Shown here in pieces: positions 1 through 11,085 of a stretch of DNA of 64,000 nucleotides (position 1 is its first letter; every line of letters begins with the position of its first letter). Source of the DNA: Leifsonia sp. ku-ls (GTDB lineage: Bacteria > Actinomycetota > Actinomycetes > Actinomycetales > Microbacteriaceae). The stretch spans positions 158,844-222,843 of the forward strand of contig QKXI01000008.1 of assembly GCA_003367665.1 (NCBI GenBank). The letters run 5' to 3'. Below the pieces are notes generated by a model, which was not told the origin of the DNA, did not search any database, and saw nothing but the letters and a program-made list of their open reading frames with translations. The position numbers were made by a program, and so were the translations under genes.

Positions 1-1
1 A

Positions 2-163
2 CGCCTGATCGACTTCGCCAGCGGACTCTCGCAGGGCCTCTACGGCAAGATCGAGCGCGTCACCCCCAAGGTGTTCCTGCTCTCGCCGAGTCACGTGGTC
101 GTCTCGGGCGAGCACGGCGGCCAGGACGCCGAGGTCGACGCGTCCTTCTTCGCCCAGGCCTGA
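2..163 (+). CDS. sepF: SepF cell-division protein, C-terminal fragment
   Basis: Only the last 53 codons are present; the start lies left of the window. The fragment begins [18 protein letters not shown] and ends in a strand-rich piece with [13 protein letters not shown], which fits the C-terminal SepF (YlmF) domain. SepF tethers FtsZ to the membrane at the septum and stands in for FtsA in Actinobacteria (family knowledge). The genes that follow, YggT and DivIVA, keep the usual actinobacterial order. A hairpin terminator closes the unit directly after the stop codon. Confidence 0.85.
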   Translation, partial: RLIDFASGLSQGLYGKIERVTPKVFLLSPSHVVVSGEHGGQDAEVDASFFAQA

Positions 164-180
164 CGCCCCCACGACGCACG

Positions 181-218
181 AAGCGCACCGGTCTCCTCAC
201 AGGGGAGCCGGTGCGCTT
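181..218 (+). terminator. Hairpin terminator after sepF
   Basis: Perfect 11-bp outer stem (AAGCGCACCGG with CCGGTGCGCTT) with a short inner CTCC/GGAG pairing, followed by TTTC. It starts 17 nt after the sepF stop and separates sepF from yggT. Confidence 0.75.
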
Positions 219-223
219 TCGTC

Positions 224-229
224 CATACT
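224..229 (+). promoter_or_regulatory. -10 box of yggT
   Basis: CATACT lies 6 nt before the GTG start. The GAGGGG that follows touches the start codon and is too close to act as a ribosome-binding site, so a leaderless transcript is likely. Confidence 0.45.
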
Positions 230-235
230 GGAGGG

Positions 236-532
236 GTGATCATCGTCTCGATCCTCGCGACCGTCCTCTATTACGCCCTGCTGATCTACTTCTTCGTGCT
301 GTGGGCACGGTTCGTGCTGGATCTGGTGCGCGTGTTCGCGCGCCAGTGGCGGCCGCGCGGCTTCGGGCTCGTGCTGGCCGAGTCGACCTATGTGGTGACC
401 GACCCGCCCATCCGCTTCTTCCGCCGCATCATCCCGCGGGTCTCGATGGGTCCCGTCGCCTTCGACTTCGGCTGGAGCCTCACCATGCTCGTGGTGATCA
501 TCGGCTTGTACGTCACCCTGGGATTCCGCTGA
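236..532 (+). CDS. YggT family membrane protein
   Basis: A 98-residue protein with hydrophobic segments at about residues 1-25 (YYALLIYFFVLWARFVLDL) and 75-96 (FGWSLTMLVVIIGLYVTL), a single YggT repeat. The middle carries VTDPPIRFFRRIIPRVSMG, the conserved loop of the family. YggT proteins are small integral membrane proteins encoded next to sepF and divIVA; a role in division or osmotic tolerance has been suggested but is not settled. GTG start at 236, with a -10-like box 6 nt upstream. Length is normal for the actinobacterial form. Confidence 0.85.
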   Translation: MIIVSILATVLYYALLIYFFVLWARFVLDLVRVFARQWRPRGFGLVLAESTYVVTDPPIRFFRRIIPRVSMGPVAFDFGWSLTMLVVIIGLYVTLGFR

Positions 533-626
533 GCGTCGCTCCGGCTCCCGCGGCGAGGCCCGTTGTATCGTTGAGCGACCGACGCGCTGACCGTGCGCCG
601 GATCGCGCGACAGACGCCCGCTTTGC

Positions 627-632
627 TAGCGT
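627..632 (+). promoter_or_regulatory. -10 box of divIVA
   Basis: TAGCGT lies about 48 nt before the ATG, leaving a leader of roughly 40 nt that contains the ribosome-binding site AAGGTGG (668-674). No clear -35 is visible. Confidence 0.35.
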
Positions 633-680
633 TGACTGAACGCGTTCCAGTTCCAATTTCACGATCTAAGGTGGCTTGCC

Positions 681-1496
681 ATGGCGCTGACTCCGGAAGA
701 TGTAGTCAACAAGCGGTTCCAGCCGACGAAGTTCCGCGAGGGCTACGACCAGGACGAGGTCGACGACTTCCTCGATGAGGTCGTCGTCGAGCTGCGTCGC
801 CTGAACCAGGAGAACGAGGAGCTCAAGCAGCGCCTCGTGGCCAGCGACTCGCGCATCGCAGAGCTGCAGCGCAGCGGCGGCCAGGGCGCCCCGGCTCCGG
901 CTCCGGCCGCGTCGGCCGACAACGGCCAGGCCGAGCGCCTGCAGCGCGAGAACGAGGAGCTCAAGCAGCGCCTCGCCCAGGCGCAGCAGGAGGCCGCGGC
1001 GGCGAAGCAGCAGGCCGAGCAGGCAAAGGCCGCCGCCCCGTCGTACCAGGCGCCCGCCGACGACGCGAACGACCCCAACGCGACCAACAACCTCCTGCAG
1101 CTCGCGCGCCGTCTCCACGAGGAGCACGTGCGCGAGGGCGTCGAGAAGCGCGACCAGCTCATCGCCGAGGGTCACGCCACCGCCGCCCGCATCGTGGCCG
1201 AGGCCGAATCGAAGCAGCGCGCGCAGATCAGCGCCCTCGACCAGGAGCGCACCACCCTCGAGCGCCGCATCGACGAGCTTCGCACGTTCGAGCGCGACTA
1301 CCGCAAGGGCCTGAAGTCGTACATCGAGGGCCAGCTGCGCGACCTCGACGCGCCCGTCCAGGGCGGTGGCGCGGCTCCCCGTGGCGGCGCGCCCGTGAAC
1401 GCGGGCGGCGGCGTCCCCGCGCCGGTCCCCGCCGGCGGCACCGACGACTCCAGCAACCAGGGCCAGCCCCCGGTGTTCCCCGGCTTTGGAGGCTAG
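681..1496 (+). CDS. divIVA: DivIVA/Wag31 polar growth scaffold
   Basis: A 271-residue coiled-coil protein. Residues 1-50 hold the conserved DivIVA membrane-binding domain (LTPEDVVNKRF, then FREGYDQDEVDDFLDEV). A first coiled coil is followed by a flexible PAPAPAA linker (about 75-85), a long second coiled coil to about 215, and a Gly/Pro-rich tail. In Actinobacteria this protein (Wag31) collects at the poles and directs tip growth and peptidoglycan insertion. ATG 681 follows AAGGTGG at good spacing. The heptad stretch ENEELKQRL occurs twice, encoded by an exact 28-nt direct repeat. The stop overlaps the start of lspA by 11 nt. Confidence 0.95.
   Translation: MALTPEDVVNKRFQPTKFREGYDQDEVDDFLDEVVVELRRLNQENEELKQRLVASDSRIAELQRSGGQGAPAPAPAASADNGQAERLQRENEELKQRLAQAQQEAAAAKQQAEQAKAAAPSYQAPADDANDPNATNNLLQLARRLHEEHVREGVEKRDQLIAEGHATAARIVAEAESKQRAQISALDQERTTLERRIDELRTFERDYRKGLKSYIEGQLRDLDAPVQGGGAAPRGGAPVNAGGGVPAPVPAGGTDDSSNQGQPPVFPGFGG
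810..975 (+). repeat. 28-nt direct repeat within divIVA
   Basis: Identical 28-nt copies at 810-837 and 948-975, 138 nt apart and in frame. Each encodes ENEELKQRL. Recombination between them would remove exactly 46 codons from the coiled-coil region without a frameshift. Confidence 0.9.
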
Positions 1497-2091
1497 TCCC
1501 TCCCGGCCCAAGGTCAGCGTCAAGGCCTTGGCGATCCTGGCAGTGGTGGCGCTGTGCGTCTACCTCATCGACCAGATCGCCAAGGTCCTCGTCGTCTCGA
1601 ACCTCTTCGAGGGCCAGCAGATCGAGGTCCTGGGGCAGCTGCTCCAGTTCCATTTCGTGAAGAACGCGGGCGCCGCCTTCTCCATCGGCAGCGGCTCGAC
1701 GTGGATCTTCTCCATCGTCGGCATCGGCGTCCTCGGCTTCGTCATCTGGTACGCCCCCCGCATCCGGTCGACGGCTTGGGCCGTGCTGTTCGGTCTGCTG
1801 CTCGGCGGCCTCCTCGGCAACCTGACCGACCGGCTGTTCCGGGAGCCGGGCTTCGGCGTCGGCCACGTGGTCGACTTCCTGCAGATCCCGCTGCTGCCGG
1901 CCATCTTCAACCTCGCCGACGTGGCGATCGTGTCGAGCATGGCGCTGTTCCTCATCCTGACGCTGCGCGGGGTGGGTCTCGACGGGCGACGCACGCACGA
2001 CGGCGACGAGACCGCGGACCCCGAGGCCGAAGGCCCCGCCGACGAGGCGACGGAGCCCGCGGCCGAACGGCACGACGAGCCGAAGAGCTAG
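1486..2091 (+). CDS. lspA: Lipoprotein signal peptidase (SPase II)
   Basis: A 201-residue membrane aspartic protease that removes signal peptides from prolipoproteins. Four hydrophobic segments are visible. Family motifs are VKNAGAAFSIG (about 58-68), GNLTDR with catalytic Asp115, and FNLADVAI with catalytic Asp145. The start is taken as TTG 1486, which overlaps the end of divIVA by 11 nt and implies translational coupling; a start a few codons further in is possible because the first ten residues are not conserved. A charged tail of about 45 residues (rich in E, D, A, P) follows the last membrane segment. Likely substrates in this window include CtaC and the lipoprotein at 41.6 kb. Confidence 0.92.
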   Translation: MEASPSRPKVSVKALAILAVVALCVYLIDQIAKVLVVSNLFEGQQIEVLGQLLQFHFVKNAGAAFSIGSGSTWIFSIVGIGVLGFVIWYAPRIRSTAWAVLFGLLLGGLLGNLTDRLFREPGFGVGHVVDFLQIPLLPAIFNLADVAIVSSMALFLILTLRGVGLDGRRTHDGDETADPEAEGPADEATEPAAERHDEPKS

Positions 2092-3012
2092 ATGGAGTCG
2101 CGCAGCTTCCCCATCCCGGACGGGCTCGAGGGTTCGCGCGTCGACGCGGGGCTCGCCAAGCTGCTCGGCTTCTCGCGCAGCTTCGCGGCCGAGATCGCGG
2201 AGGCGGGCGGCGTGACCGTCGACGGCCGCGAGGCGGGCAAATCCGACCGGCTGACGGCCGGCTCCTGGCTCGAGGTGACCTGGCAGCCGAAGTCCGACGT
2301 CGAGATCGTGCCCATCGCCGTCCCCGACCTCACGATCGTCTACGACGACGACGACATCGTGGTGATCGACAAGCCCGTCGGCGTCGCCGCGCATCCCTCG
2401 GTCGGCTGGGAGGGCCCGACGGTGCTCGGCGCCCTCGCCGCGGCGGGGTTCCGGATCTCGACCTCCGGCGCGGCCGAACGCGCCGGCATCGTGCACCGGC
2501 TCGACGCCGGCACGAGCGGTCTCATGGTGGTGGCGAAGTCGGAGCGCGCGTACACGGCGCTGAAGCGCGCGTTCCACGACCGCACGGTCGAGAAGATCTA
2601 CCACGCCGTGGTCCAGGGCCACCCGGACCCGCTCTCCGGCACGATCGACGCCCCGATCGGCCGGCACCCGCGGTCGGACTGGAAGTTCGCCGTGGTCGCC
2701 GGCGGCAAGCCGTCGGTCACGCACTACGAGACCATCGAGGCGTTCCCCGCCGCGAGCCTGCTGGAGATCCACCTGGAGACCGGCCGGACCCACCAGATCC
2801 GCGTGCACATGGCGGCGCAGCGGCACCCGTGCGTCGGCGACGCCATGTACGGCGCCGACCCCGTGCTGAGCGCGAAGCTGGGCCTCACCCGGCAGTGGCT
2901 GCACGCCGTCCAGCTCGCCTTCGAGCACCCGGCGACGGGGGAGTGGGTCACCTTCACGACGACCTACCCGGAGGACCTGCAACACGCCCTGGACGTGCTC
3001 CGGGCGTCGTAG
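2092..3012 (+). CDS. rluD: RluA/RluD-family 23S rRNA pseudouridine synthase
   Basis: A 306-residue protein with an N-terminal S4 RNA-binding domain (about 13-70, including [16 protein letters not shown]) and a catalytic domain containing [16 protein letters not shown] with catalytic Asp138, then [10 protein letters not shown]. It isomerises uridines in 23S rRNA, most likely at the RluD sites of helix 69, though the exact target cannot be read from sequence. ATG 2092 follows the lspA stop with no gap, so the two are one operon. The lspA-rluD order is common in bacteria. Confidence 0.92.
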   Translation: MESRSFPIPDGLEGSRVDAGLAKLLGFSRSFAAEIAEAGGVTVDGREAGKSDRLTAGSWLEVTWQPKSDVEIVPIAVPDLTIVYDDDDIVVIDKPVGVAAHPSVGWEGPTVLGALAAAGFRISTSGAAERAGIVHRLDAGTSGLMVVAKSERAYTALKRAFHDRTVEKIYHAVVQGHPDPLSGTIDAPIGRHPRSDWKFAVVAGGKPSVTHYETIEAFPAASLLEIHLETGRTHQIRVHMAAQRHPCVGDAMYGADPVLSAKLGLTRQWLHAVQLAFEHPATGEWVTFTTTYPEDLQHALDVLRAS

Positions 3013-3020
3013 GTCCGACG

Positions 3021-3026
3021 TAGGCT
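3021..3026 (+). promoter_or_regulatory. -10 box of dnaE
   Basis: TAGGCT ends 10 nt before the dnaE ATG. The 24-nt gap after rluD contains no ribosome-binding site, so dnaE may have its own nearly leaderless promoter. Confidence 0.45.
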
Positions 3027-3036
3027 GTACTCACCC

Positions 3037-6555
<3,519 letters not shown>

Positions 6556-6687
6556 CCCGCTCCCGCCGAGCCTCGGCCCTGCGCCGCCCCCGTCGACCCG
6601 CGCCCCCGCCGAGCCACCGCGCTCGCCGGCCCGCGCGCCAACAAGCCCCGCGCCTCCGCCGAATGGTGACAAGACGCGGCAATTCGG

Positions 6688-6718
6688 GCCGAGTGGTGAC
6701 GACAAGTCACCACTCGGC
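6688..6718. terminator. Bidirectional hairpin between dnaE and flavin reductase
   Basis: Perfect 13-bp stem (GCCGAGTGGTGAC, 6688-6700; complement 6706-6718) with a GACAA loop. A near copy of the left arm, GCCGAATGGTGAC, sits at 6658-6670 and could pair with the same right arm. There is no T-tract on either side. It lies between convergent genes. Confidence 0.6.
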
Positions 6719-6730
6719 GGCCGGCGAGGG

Positions 6731-7261
6731 TCAGACCGGACTGCCCGGGCGCCAGTAGGTGCGCTCGTGGTAGACGAGGGGCGCGTCGTCCTCGCCGAGG
6801 GCGCCCTCCTCGATCTGCACGATCACCACGGCGCTGTTGTGCACGGTGGTCCGCTGCAGGATGCGGCCGACCATCCACGCCGTGGTGTCCTTGATCACGG
6901 GGAGTCCGTGCGGGCCGCGGTACCAGTGGTCGCCGAGGAAGCGCTGCTGGTTGTCGCCGGAGAGGATCTGCGCCACCTCGCGGTTACGCACGCCGAGCGT
7001 GTGGATGACGACGCGGTCGGTCTCCGCGATGGCCGGCCAGCTCGACGCCGACAGCGCCATGTTGAAGGTGGCGAGCGGAGGGACGGCCGCGAGCGAGGCG
7101 AGCGAGGTCGCGGTGAAGCCGACGGGCGTGCCGTCCTCGTGCTGCGCCGTGACGATCGCCACCCCCGCCGCGTGTCGCCGGAACGTCTGCCGGAAGGCCG
7201 CGAGGTCGGGGGTCGCGTCGGCGACGGCGCCGTCGGTGGGGTCGGGGGATGCGCTGTTCAT
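6731..7261 (-). CDS. Flavin reductase-like domain protein
   Basis: A 176-residue protein of the FMN-binding flavin reductase family (HpaC/RutF type). It has FRRHAAGVAIVTAQ at about 25-38, GFTATSLASLAAVPP (about 46-60), and FNMALSASSWPAI, the usual flavin-binding core. Such proteins pass NAD(P)H electrons to a flavin, often for a partner monooxygenase. No monooxygenase gene is near, so the partner is unknown. ATG at 7261. It is divergent from hisD, with a 59-nt gap. Confidence 0.85.
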   Translation of the reverse strand: MNSASPDPTDGAVADATPDLAAFRQTFRRHAAGVAIVTAQHEDGTPVGFTATSLASLAAVPPLATFNMALSASSWPAIAETDRVVIHTLGVRNREVAQILSGDNQQRFLGDHWYRGPHGLPVIKDTTAWMVGRILQRTTVHNSAVVIVQIEEGALGEDDAPLVYHERTYWRPGSPV

Positions 7262-7305
7262 ATGTGCTCTGCAACGTTCTGGGGCGGGTCGGGATTCCGT
7301 GTCGG

Positions 7306-7311
7306 TAGGCT
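7306..7311 (+). promoter_or_regulatory. -10 box of hisD
   Basis: TAGGCT ends 9 nt before the hisD ATG, within the 59-nt divergent gap. No ribosome-binding site lies between. Confidence 0.45.
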
Positions 7312-7320
7312 GGACGGGCC

Positions 7321-8631
7321 ATGATCCAGACCATCGACCTCCGCGGTGTCCAGCCTACTCGCGCCGCCTTCCAGCGCCTCGTTCCCCGTCCCGTCGTGGA
7401 TGTGCAGGTCGCGATGTCCGTCGCCGCCGACCTGATCGCCGACGTGCGGGAGCGCGGCGCCGCCGCCCTCCGCGACCAGGCAGAGCGTTTCGACGGCGGC
7501 GCGCCCGCCTCCGTGCGCGTGCCGCAGGCCGAGATCGACGCCGCCGTCGCCGCCCTGCCCGCGGAGGTGCGGGAGGCTCTCGAGGAGGCCATCTCCCGCG
7601 TCCGGCAAGCGACCGCCGCGCAGGTGCCGCCGGCGGCCGAGACGGTCATCCGTCCGGGCGCGAGCATCGTGCAGCGCTGGGAGCCTGTCGAGCGCGCCGG
7701 ACTGTACGTGCCCGGCGGCAAGGCGGTCTACCCGTCGAGCGTCGTGATGAACGCCGTCCCCGCGCAGGTGGCCGGTGTCGCGTCCGTCGCGCTGGTCAGC
7801 CCGCCGCAGCGCGAGTTCGGGGGAGCTGTCCACCCCGTCATCCTCGGCGCCGCCGGGCTGCTCGGCATCGACGAGGTCTACGCGATGGGTGGAGCCGGCG
7901 CGATCGGCGCGCTCGCGTACGGCGTCGAGGAGCTGGGCCTGGAGCCCGTGCAGGTGATCACCGGACCGGGCAACATCTACGTCGCGGCGGCCAAGCGTGT
8001 CGTCCGCGGCCAGACCGGCATCGACTCGGAGGCGGGCACCACCGAGATCCTCGTGATCGCGGACGACACCGCGGACGCCGGCTACGTCGCGGCCGACCTG
8101 GTCAGCCAGGCCGAGCACGACGAGGCGGCGGCGTCGCTGCTCGTCACCGACAGCCCGGCCTTCGCCGACCGGGTCGTCGCCGAGCTCGGCCGCCTCGCCG
8201 ACACCACCAAACACGCGGAGCGCGTGCGCACCGCCCTGGGCGGCCCGCAGTCCGCGGTCGTGCTGGTGGACGACCTGGAGGCCGCCGCGGCCTTCAGCAA
8301 CGCCTACGGCCCGGAGCACCTCGAACTGCAGACGGCCGACCCGGACGCGCTGCTGGCCTCCATCCACAACGCCGGCGCCATCTTCGTCGGCCCGACCTCG
8401 CCGGTCAGCCTCGGCGACTACCTCGCCGGCTCCAACCACGTGCTCCCGACCGGCGGCCAGGCGCGGTTCTCGCCCGGCCTCGGCGCCTACTCGTTCCTGC
8501 GGCCGCAGCAGGTGGTCCGCTACGACCGCGAGGCGCTGAGCGAGGTCGCGGACCGGATCGTGGCGCTCTCCACCGCGGAAGACCTCCCGGCGCACGGCGA
8601 AGCGGTCACCCAGCGGTTCCGCACCCGCTGA
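7321..8631 (+). CDS. hisD: Histidinol dehydrogenase
   Basis: A 436-residue zinc enzyme that oxidises L-histidinol to L-histidine in two NAD-dependent steps, the end of histidine biosynthesis. Visible motifs are GLYVPGGKAVYPSSV (about 129-143), ITGPGNIYVAAAK, the signature DSEAGTTEILVIADD and SQAEHDEAAAS, whose Gln263 and His266 correspond to zinc ligands. The EAGTTE form in place of the enterobacterial AGPSE is usual in Actinobacteria. The rest of the his operon is not in the window; the next gene is nrdR, 16 nt after the stop. Confidence 0.96.
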   Translation: MIQTIDLRGVQPTRAAFQRLVPRPVVDVQVAMSVAADLIADVRERGAAALRDQAERFDGGAPASVRVPQAEIDAAVAALPAEVREALEEAISRVRQATAAQVPPAAETVIRPGASIVQRWEPVERAGLYVPGGKAVYPSSVVMNAVPAQVAGVASVALVSPPQREFGGAVHPVILGAAGLLGIDEVYAMGGAGAIGALAYGVEELGLEPVQVITGPGNIYVAAAKRVVRGQTGIDSEAGTTEILVIADDTADAGYVAADLVSQAEHDEAAASLLVTDSPAFADRVVAELGRLADTTKHAERVRTALGGPQSAVVLVDDLEAAAAFSNAYGPEHLELQTADPDALLASIHNAGAIFVGPTSPVSLGDYLAGSNHVLPTGGQARFSPGLGAYSFLRPQQVVRYDREALSEVADRIVALSTAEDLPAHGEAVTQRFRTR

Positions 8632-8635
8632 GCGA

Positions 8636-8641
8636 TAGAAT
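8636..8641 (+). promoter_or_regulatory. -10 box of nrdR
   Basis: TAGAAT overlaps the end of the hisD-nrdR gap and leaves only 6 nt (CCCTCC) before the nrdR ATG, which is leaderless spacing. Confidence 0.5.
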
Positions 8642-8647
8642 CCCTCC

Positions 8648-9118
8648 ATGTTCTGCCCGTTCTGCCGCCACCCGGACTCCCGCGTCATCGACTCCCGCAC
8701 GAGCGACGACGGGCTCTCCATCCGTCGGCGCCGGCAGTGCCCGGAGTGCGGTCGCCGCTTCTCCACCACCGAGACGGCGAGTCTCAGCGTGATCAAGCGC
8801 AGCGGAGTGGCGGAGCCGTTCAGCCGCGAGAAGATCGTCCTCGGCGTGCGCAAGGCGTGCCAGGGCCGCCCGGTCACCGACTCCGACCTGGCGGTGCTGG
8901 CCCAGAAGGTGGAGGAGACCATCCGCTCCACCGGCGCCTCCCAGATCGAGGCGAACGACATCGGCCTGGCGATCCTGCCGGAGCTGCGCGAGCTCGACGA
9001 GGTGGCCTACCTGCGCTTCGCGAGCGTCTACCAGGCCTTCGACTCGCTCGACGACTTCGAGGAGGCCATCCGCTCGCTGCGGCTGGCGCACCACGCGGAG
9101 CCTGCCGGAGTCGAGTAG
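8648..9118 (+). CDS. nrdR: NrdR ribonucleotide reductase repressor
   Basis: A 156-residue regulator with an N-terminal zinc ribbon (Cys3, Cys6, Cys31, Cys34: CPFC and CPECGRRF) and an ATP-cone from about residue 49 ([16 protein letters not shown]). NrdR senses ATP/dATP and represses ribonucleotide reductase genes through NrdR boxes. No nrd gene or evident NrdR box pair was seen here, so its targets lie elsewhere. It follows hisD by 16 nt and also has a promoter-like TAGAAT just upstream. Confidence 0.96.
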   Translation: MFCPFCRHPDSRVIDSRTSDDGLSIRRRRQCPECGRRFSTTETASLSVIKRSGVAEPFSREKIVLGVRKACQGRPVTDSDLAVLAQKVEETIRSTGASQIEANDIGLAILPELRELDEVAYLRFASVYQAFDSLDDFEEAIRSLRLAHHAEPAGVE

Positions 9119-9122
9119 CCGG

Positions 9123-9128
9123 TATTCT
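9123..9128 (+). promoter_or_regulatory. -10 box of pyrD
   Basis: TATTCT ends 9 nt before the pyrD ATG, in the 19-nt gap after nrdR. Confidence 0.45.
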
Positions 9129-9137
9129 CATTCCGGC

Positions 9138-10181
9138 ATGTATCGCGCACTCTTCGACCTCGTCCTGTCCCGGCTCGACCCCGAGCGGGCCCATCACCTC
9201 GCCTTCGTGGTGATCCGCGCCCTCCCGGCCGTCGGCCTGGGGGGTCTCGCGCGGCGCTTCACGGCGGCCGACCCGTCGCTCGCGGTGGAGGCCCTCGGGC
9301 TCCGCTTCGACTCGCCGTTCGGCGTGGCCGCGGGGTTCGACAAGGACGGCGAAGGGGTGCTCGGCCTCGGCGCACTCGGCTTCGGGCATGTGGAGGTCGG
9401 CACCATCACCGCGCGACCGCAGCCCGGCAACGACAGGCCGCGCCTGTTCCGGCTGATCCCCGACCGCGCCGTCGTCAACCGGATGGGCTTCAACAACCAC
9501 GGCGCCGCCGCGGCCGCCAACCGCCTGCTGCGCGTGCGGCGCGCCCGGCGGCGTCCCGTGCTCGGCGTCAACATCGGCAAGTCGCGCGTCGTCCCCGTCG
9601 AGGACGCGACGGCCGACTACCTCACCAGCGCCCGCGCGCTCGCGCCGGTCGCCGACTACCTCGTCGTCAACGTCAGCTCGCCGAACACGCCCGGCCTGCG
9701 CGGCCTTCAGGAACTCGAGCTGCTGAGCCCGCTGCTGACCGCCGTGAAGGAGGTGGCGGGGGAGACGCCGCTGCTGGTGAAGATCGCGCCCGACCTCACC
9801 GACGAGCAGGTGGAGCGCATCGCCTGCCTGACCGTCGAGCTCGGGCTCGCCGGCATCATCGCCACCAACACCACGATCTCGCGGGAGGGCCTCGTCACCG
9901 ACCCCGCCGTCGTGGAGGCCGCCGGAGCCGGCGGGCTCAGCGGCGCGCCGCTCGCCGCCCGGTCGCTGCGGGTGCTCCGCCTCATCCGGGCGGTCGTCCC
10001 GCCGGAGCTCTGCGTCATCTCCGTCGGCGGCGTGGAGACCGCGGAGGATGTGCAGGAGCGCCTGGACGCGGGAGCGACCCTGGTGCAGGGCTACACGGCG
10101 TTCCTCTACCGCGGCCCGCTGTGGGCGCGGCAGATCAACCGCGGACTGCTACGCCTCCGGCGTCCCCTGGTGGAAGCGTAG
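9138..10181 (+). CDS. pyrD: Quinone-dependent dihydroorotate dehydrogenase (class 2)
   Basis: A 347-residue FMN enzyme that oxidises dihydroorotate to orotate in pyrimidine synthesis and passes electrons to the quinone pool. The N-terminal helical extension (MYRALFDLVLSRLDPERAH) is the class 2 membrane-association domain. Motifs are GFDKDGEGV, GFNNHGA, NVSSPNTPGLRGLQ (with the catalytic-base Ser) and VGGVETAEDV. The final 33 nt overlap the end of the convergent rnhA gene. Confidence 0.95.
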   Translation: MYRALFDLVLSRLDPERAHHLAFVVIRALPAVGLGGLARRFTAADPSLAVEALGLRFDSPFGVAAGFDKDGEGVLGLGALGFGHVEVGTITARPQPGNDRPRLFRLIPDRAVVNRMGFNNHGAAAAANRLLRVRRARRRPVLGVNIGKSRVVPVEDATADYLTSARALAPVADYLVVNVSSPNTPGLRGLQELELLSPLLTAVKEVAGETPLLVKIAPDLTDEQVERIACLTVELGLAGIIATNTTISREGLVTDPAVVEAAGAGGLSGAPLAARSLRVLRLIRAVVPPELCVISVGGVETAEDVQERLDAGATLVQGYTAFLYRGPLWARQINRGLLRLRRPLVEA

Positions 10182-11084
10182 GCGCCACCGCCCGGAGCTG
10201 CGCACCCACAGGGAGCTGCGCAGCGTCCCGCCGCGCGCGTCGGTCGTGCGCGCGGTGAGCAGCAGCGCTTCCGGGCCGACGCGGTCCACCCCGAGCACCT
10301 CCAGGTCGGCCACGAGCGGCTCCTCGTCGGCGAGCTCGGAGACGAGAGCGTCGCGTCCCCAGAGCCGGCCGGAGCGGCCGATCTCGGCGAACGACGGGTG
10401 CAGCAGCTCGGCGAGCCGGGAGGCATCGGAGCGCACCGCGGGCTCCAGCAGCTCGCGCTCCAGGCGTGCGACGAGCTCCTCGTCGGACTCCTCGGGCGGG
10501 AGGGCGTCGAACAGGTCGAAGGCGAGCGCCGTGTCCTCCTCGGCCGCGGGGGCGGGAGAGACGGGCGCGCTCGGCGCCGGCGTCGGCACCGGCGTCTCGG
10601 CCCGCTCCGTCGCGGCGGCCTGATCCGGCCAGCCGGGACCGATCGGGATGGGGTCGCCCTTCTGGTACGCCAGCGCCACTGCGCGGGCGCGCTCGTCGGC
10701 GGCCTCGTTCAGCTCGTGACCCGCGTGCCCCTTGACCCACTCGAAGCGGTAGCGTCGCCCGGCGAGACCGCGGTCGAGCCGCTCCAGCAGCTCGCGGTTG
10801 AGCACGGGCGAGCCGTCGGCCTTCCGCCAGCCTTTGCGCTTCCAGCCCGGCATCCACTTGGTCACGGCGTTGATGACGTACTGGCTGTCGCAGAAGATGT
10901 GGAGCTCTTCGCCCAGGTGGGCGGTCGACTCCAGCAGGTCGATGACCGCCATGAGCTCGCCCTGGTTGTTGGTGCCGTGCGGCCAGCCGCCCGCCGACCA
11001 GTGCGCGTCGTCCACGTACCAGGCCCAGCCGGCCGGGCCGGGGTTGCCGAGGGCGGAGCCGTCCGCCGCCGCGACGATCGCCAC
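10149..11084 (-). CDS. rnhA: RNase HI fused to a C-terminal NTF2-like (DUF4440) domain
   Basis: A 311-residue protein, about twice the usual RNase HI length. Residues 1-145 are RNase HI with all four catalytic acids visible: Asp8 (AAADGSALGNPG), Glu43 (NNQGEL), Asp66 (FCDSQY) and Asp130 (NEAADERA), with His120 in WVKGH. It cleaves RNA in RNA-DNA hybrids. A low-complexity linker (about 155-190, Ala/Pro/Thr) leads to a second domain at about 195-308 (LERELLEPAVRSDASRLAEL through WRLRFHQGTPEA) that looks like a DUF4440/SnoaL NTF2-like fold. The second domain's ligand is unknown. The final 33 nt overlap pyrD on the other strand. It lies 1 nt after the DUF3043 gene, probably in one operon. Confidence 0.88.
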   Translation of the reverse strand: MAIVAAADGSALGNPGPAGWAWYVDDAHWSAGGWPHGTNNQGELMAVIDLLESTAHLGEELHIFCDSQYVINAVTKWMPGWKRKGWRKADGSPVLNRELLERLDRGLAGRRYRFEWVKGHAGHELNEAADERARAVALAYQKGDPIPIGPGWPDQAAATERAETPVPTPAPSAPVSPAPAAEEDTALAFDLFDALPPEESDEELVARLERELLEPAVRSDASRLAELLHPSFAEIGRSGRLWGRDALVSELADEEPLVADLEVLGVDRVGPEALLLTARTTDARGGTLRSSLWVRSSGRWRLRFHQGTPEA

Positions 11085-11085
11085 G

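Noticed and set aside
1554-3023. A 489-codon plus-strand frame across lspA and rluD
   Set aside because: It lies in another frame over two well-recognised genes and has an Arg/Pro/Ala-rich shadow composition.
7262-7320. NrdR boxes or other operators in the divergent gap before hisD
   Set aside because: No paired motif of the NrdR type was found; only a -10-like hexamer is supported.
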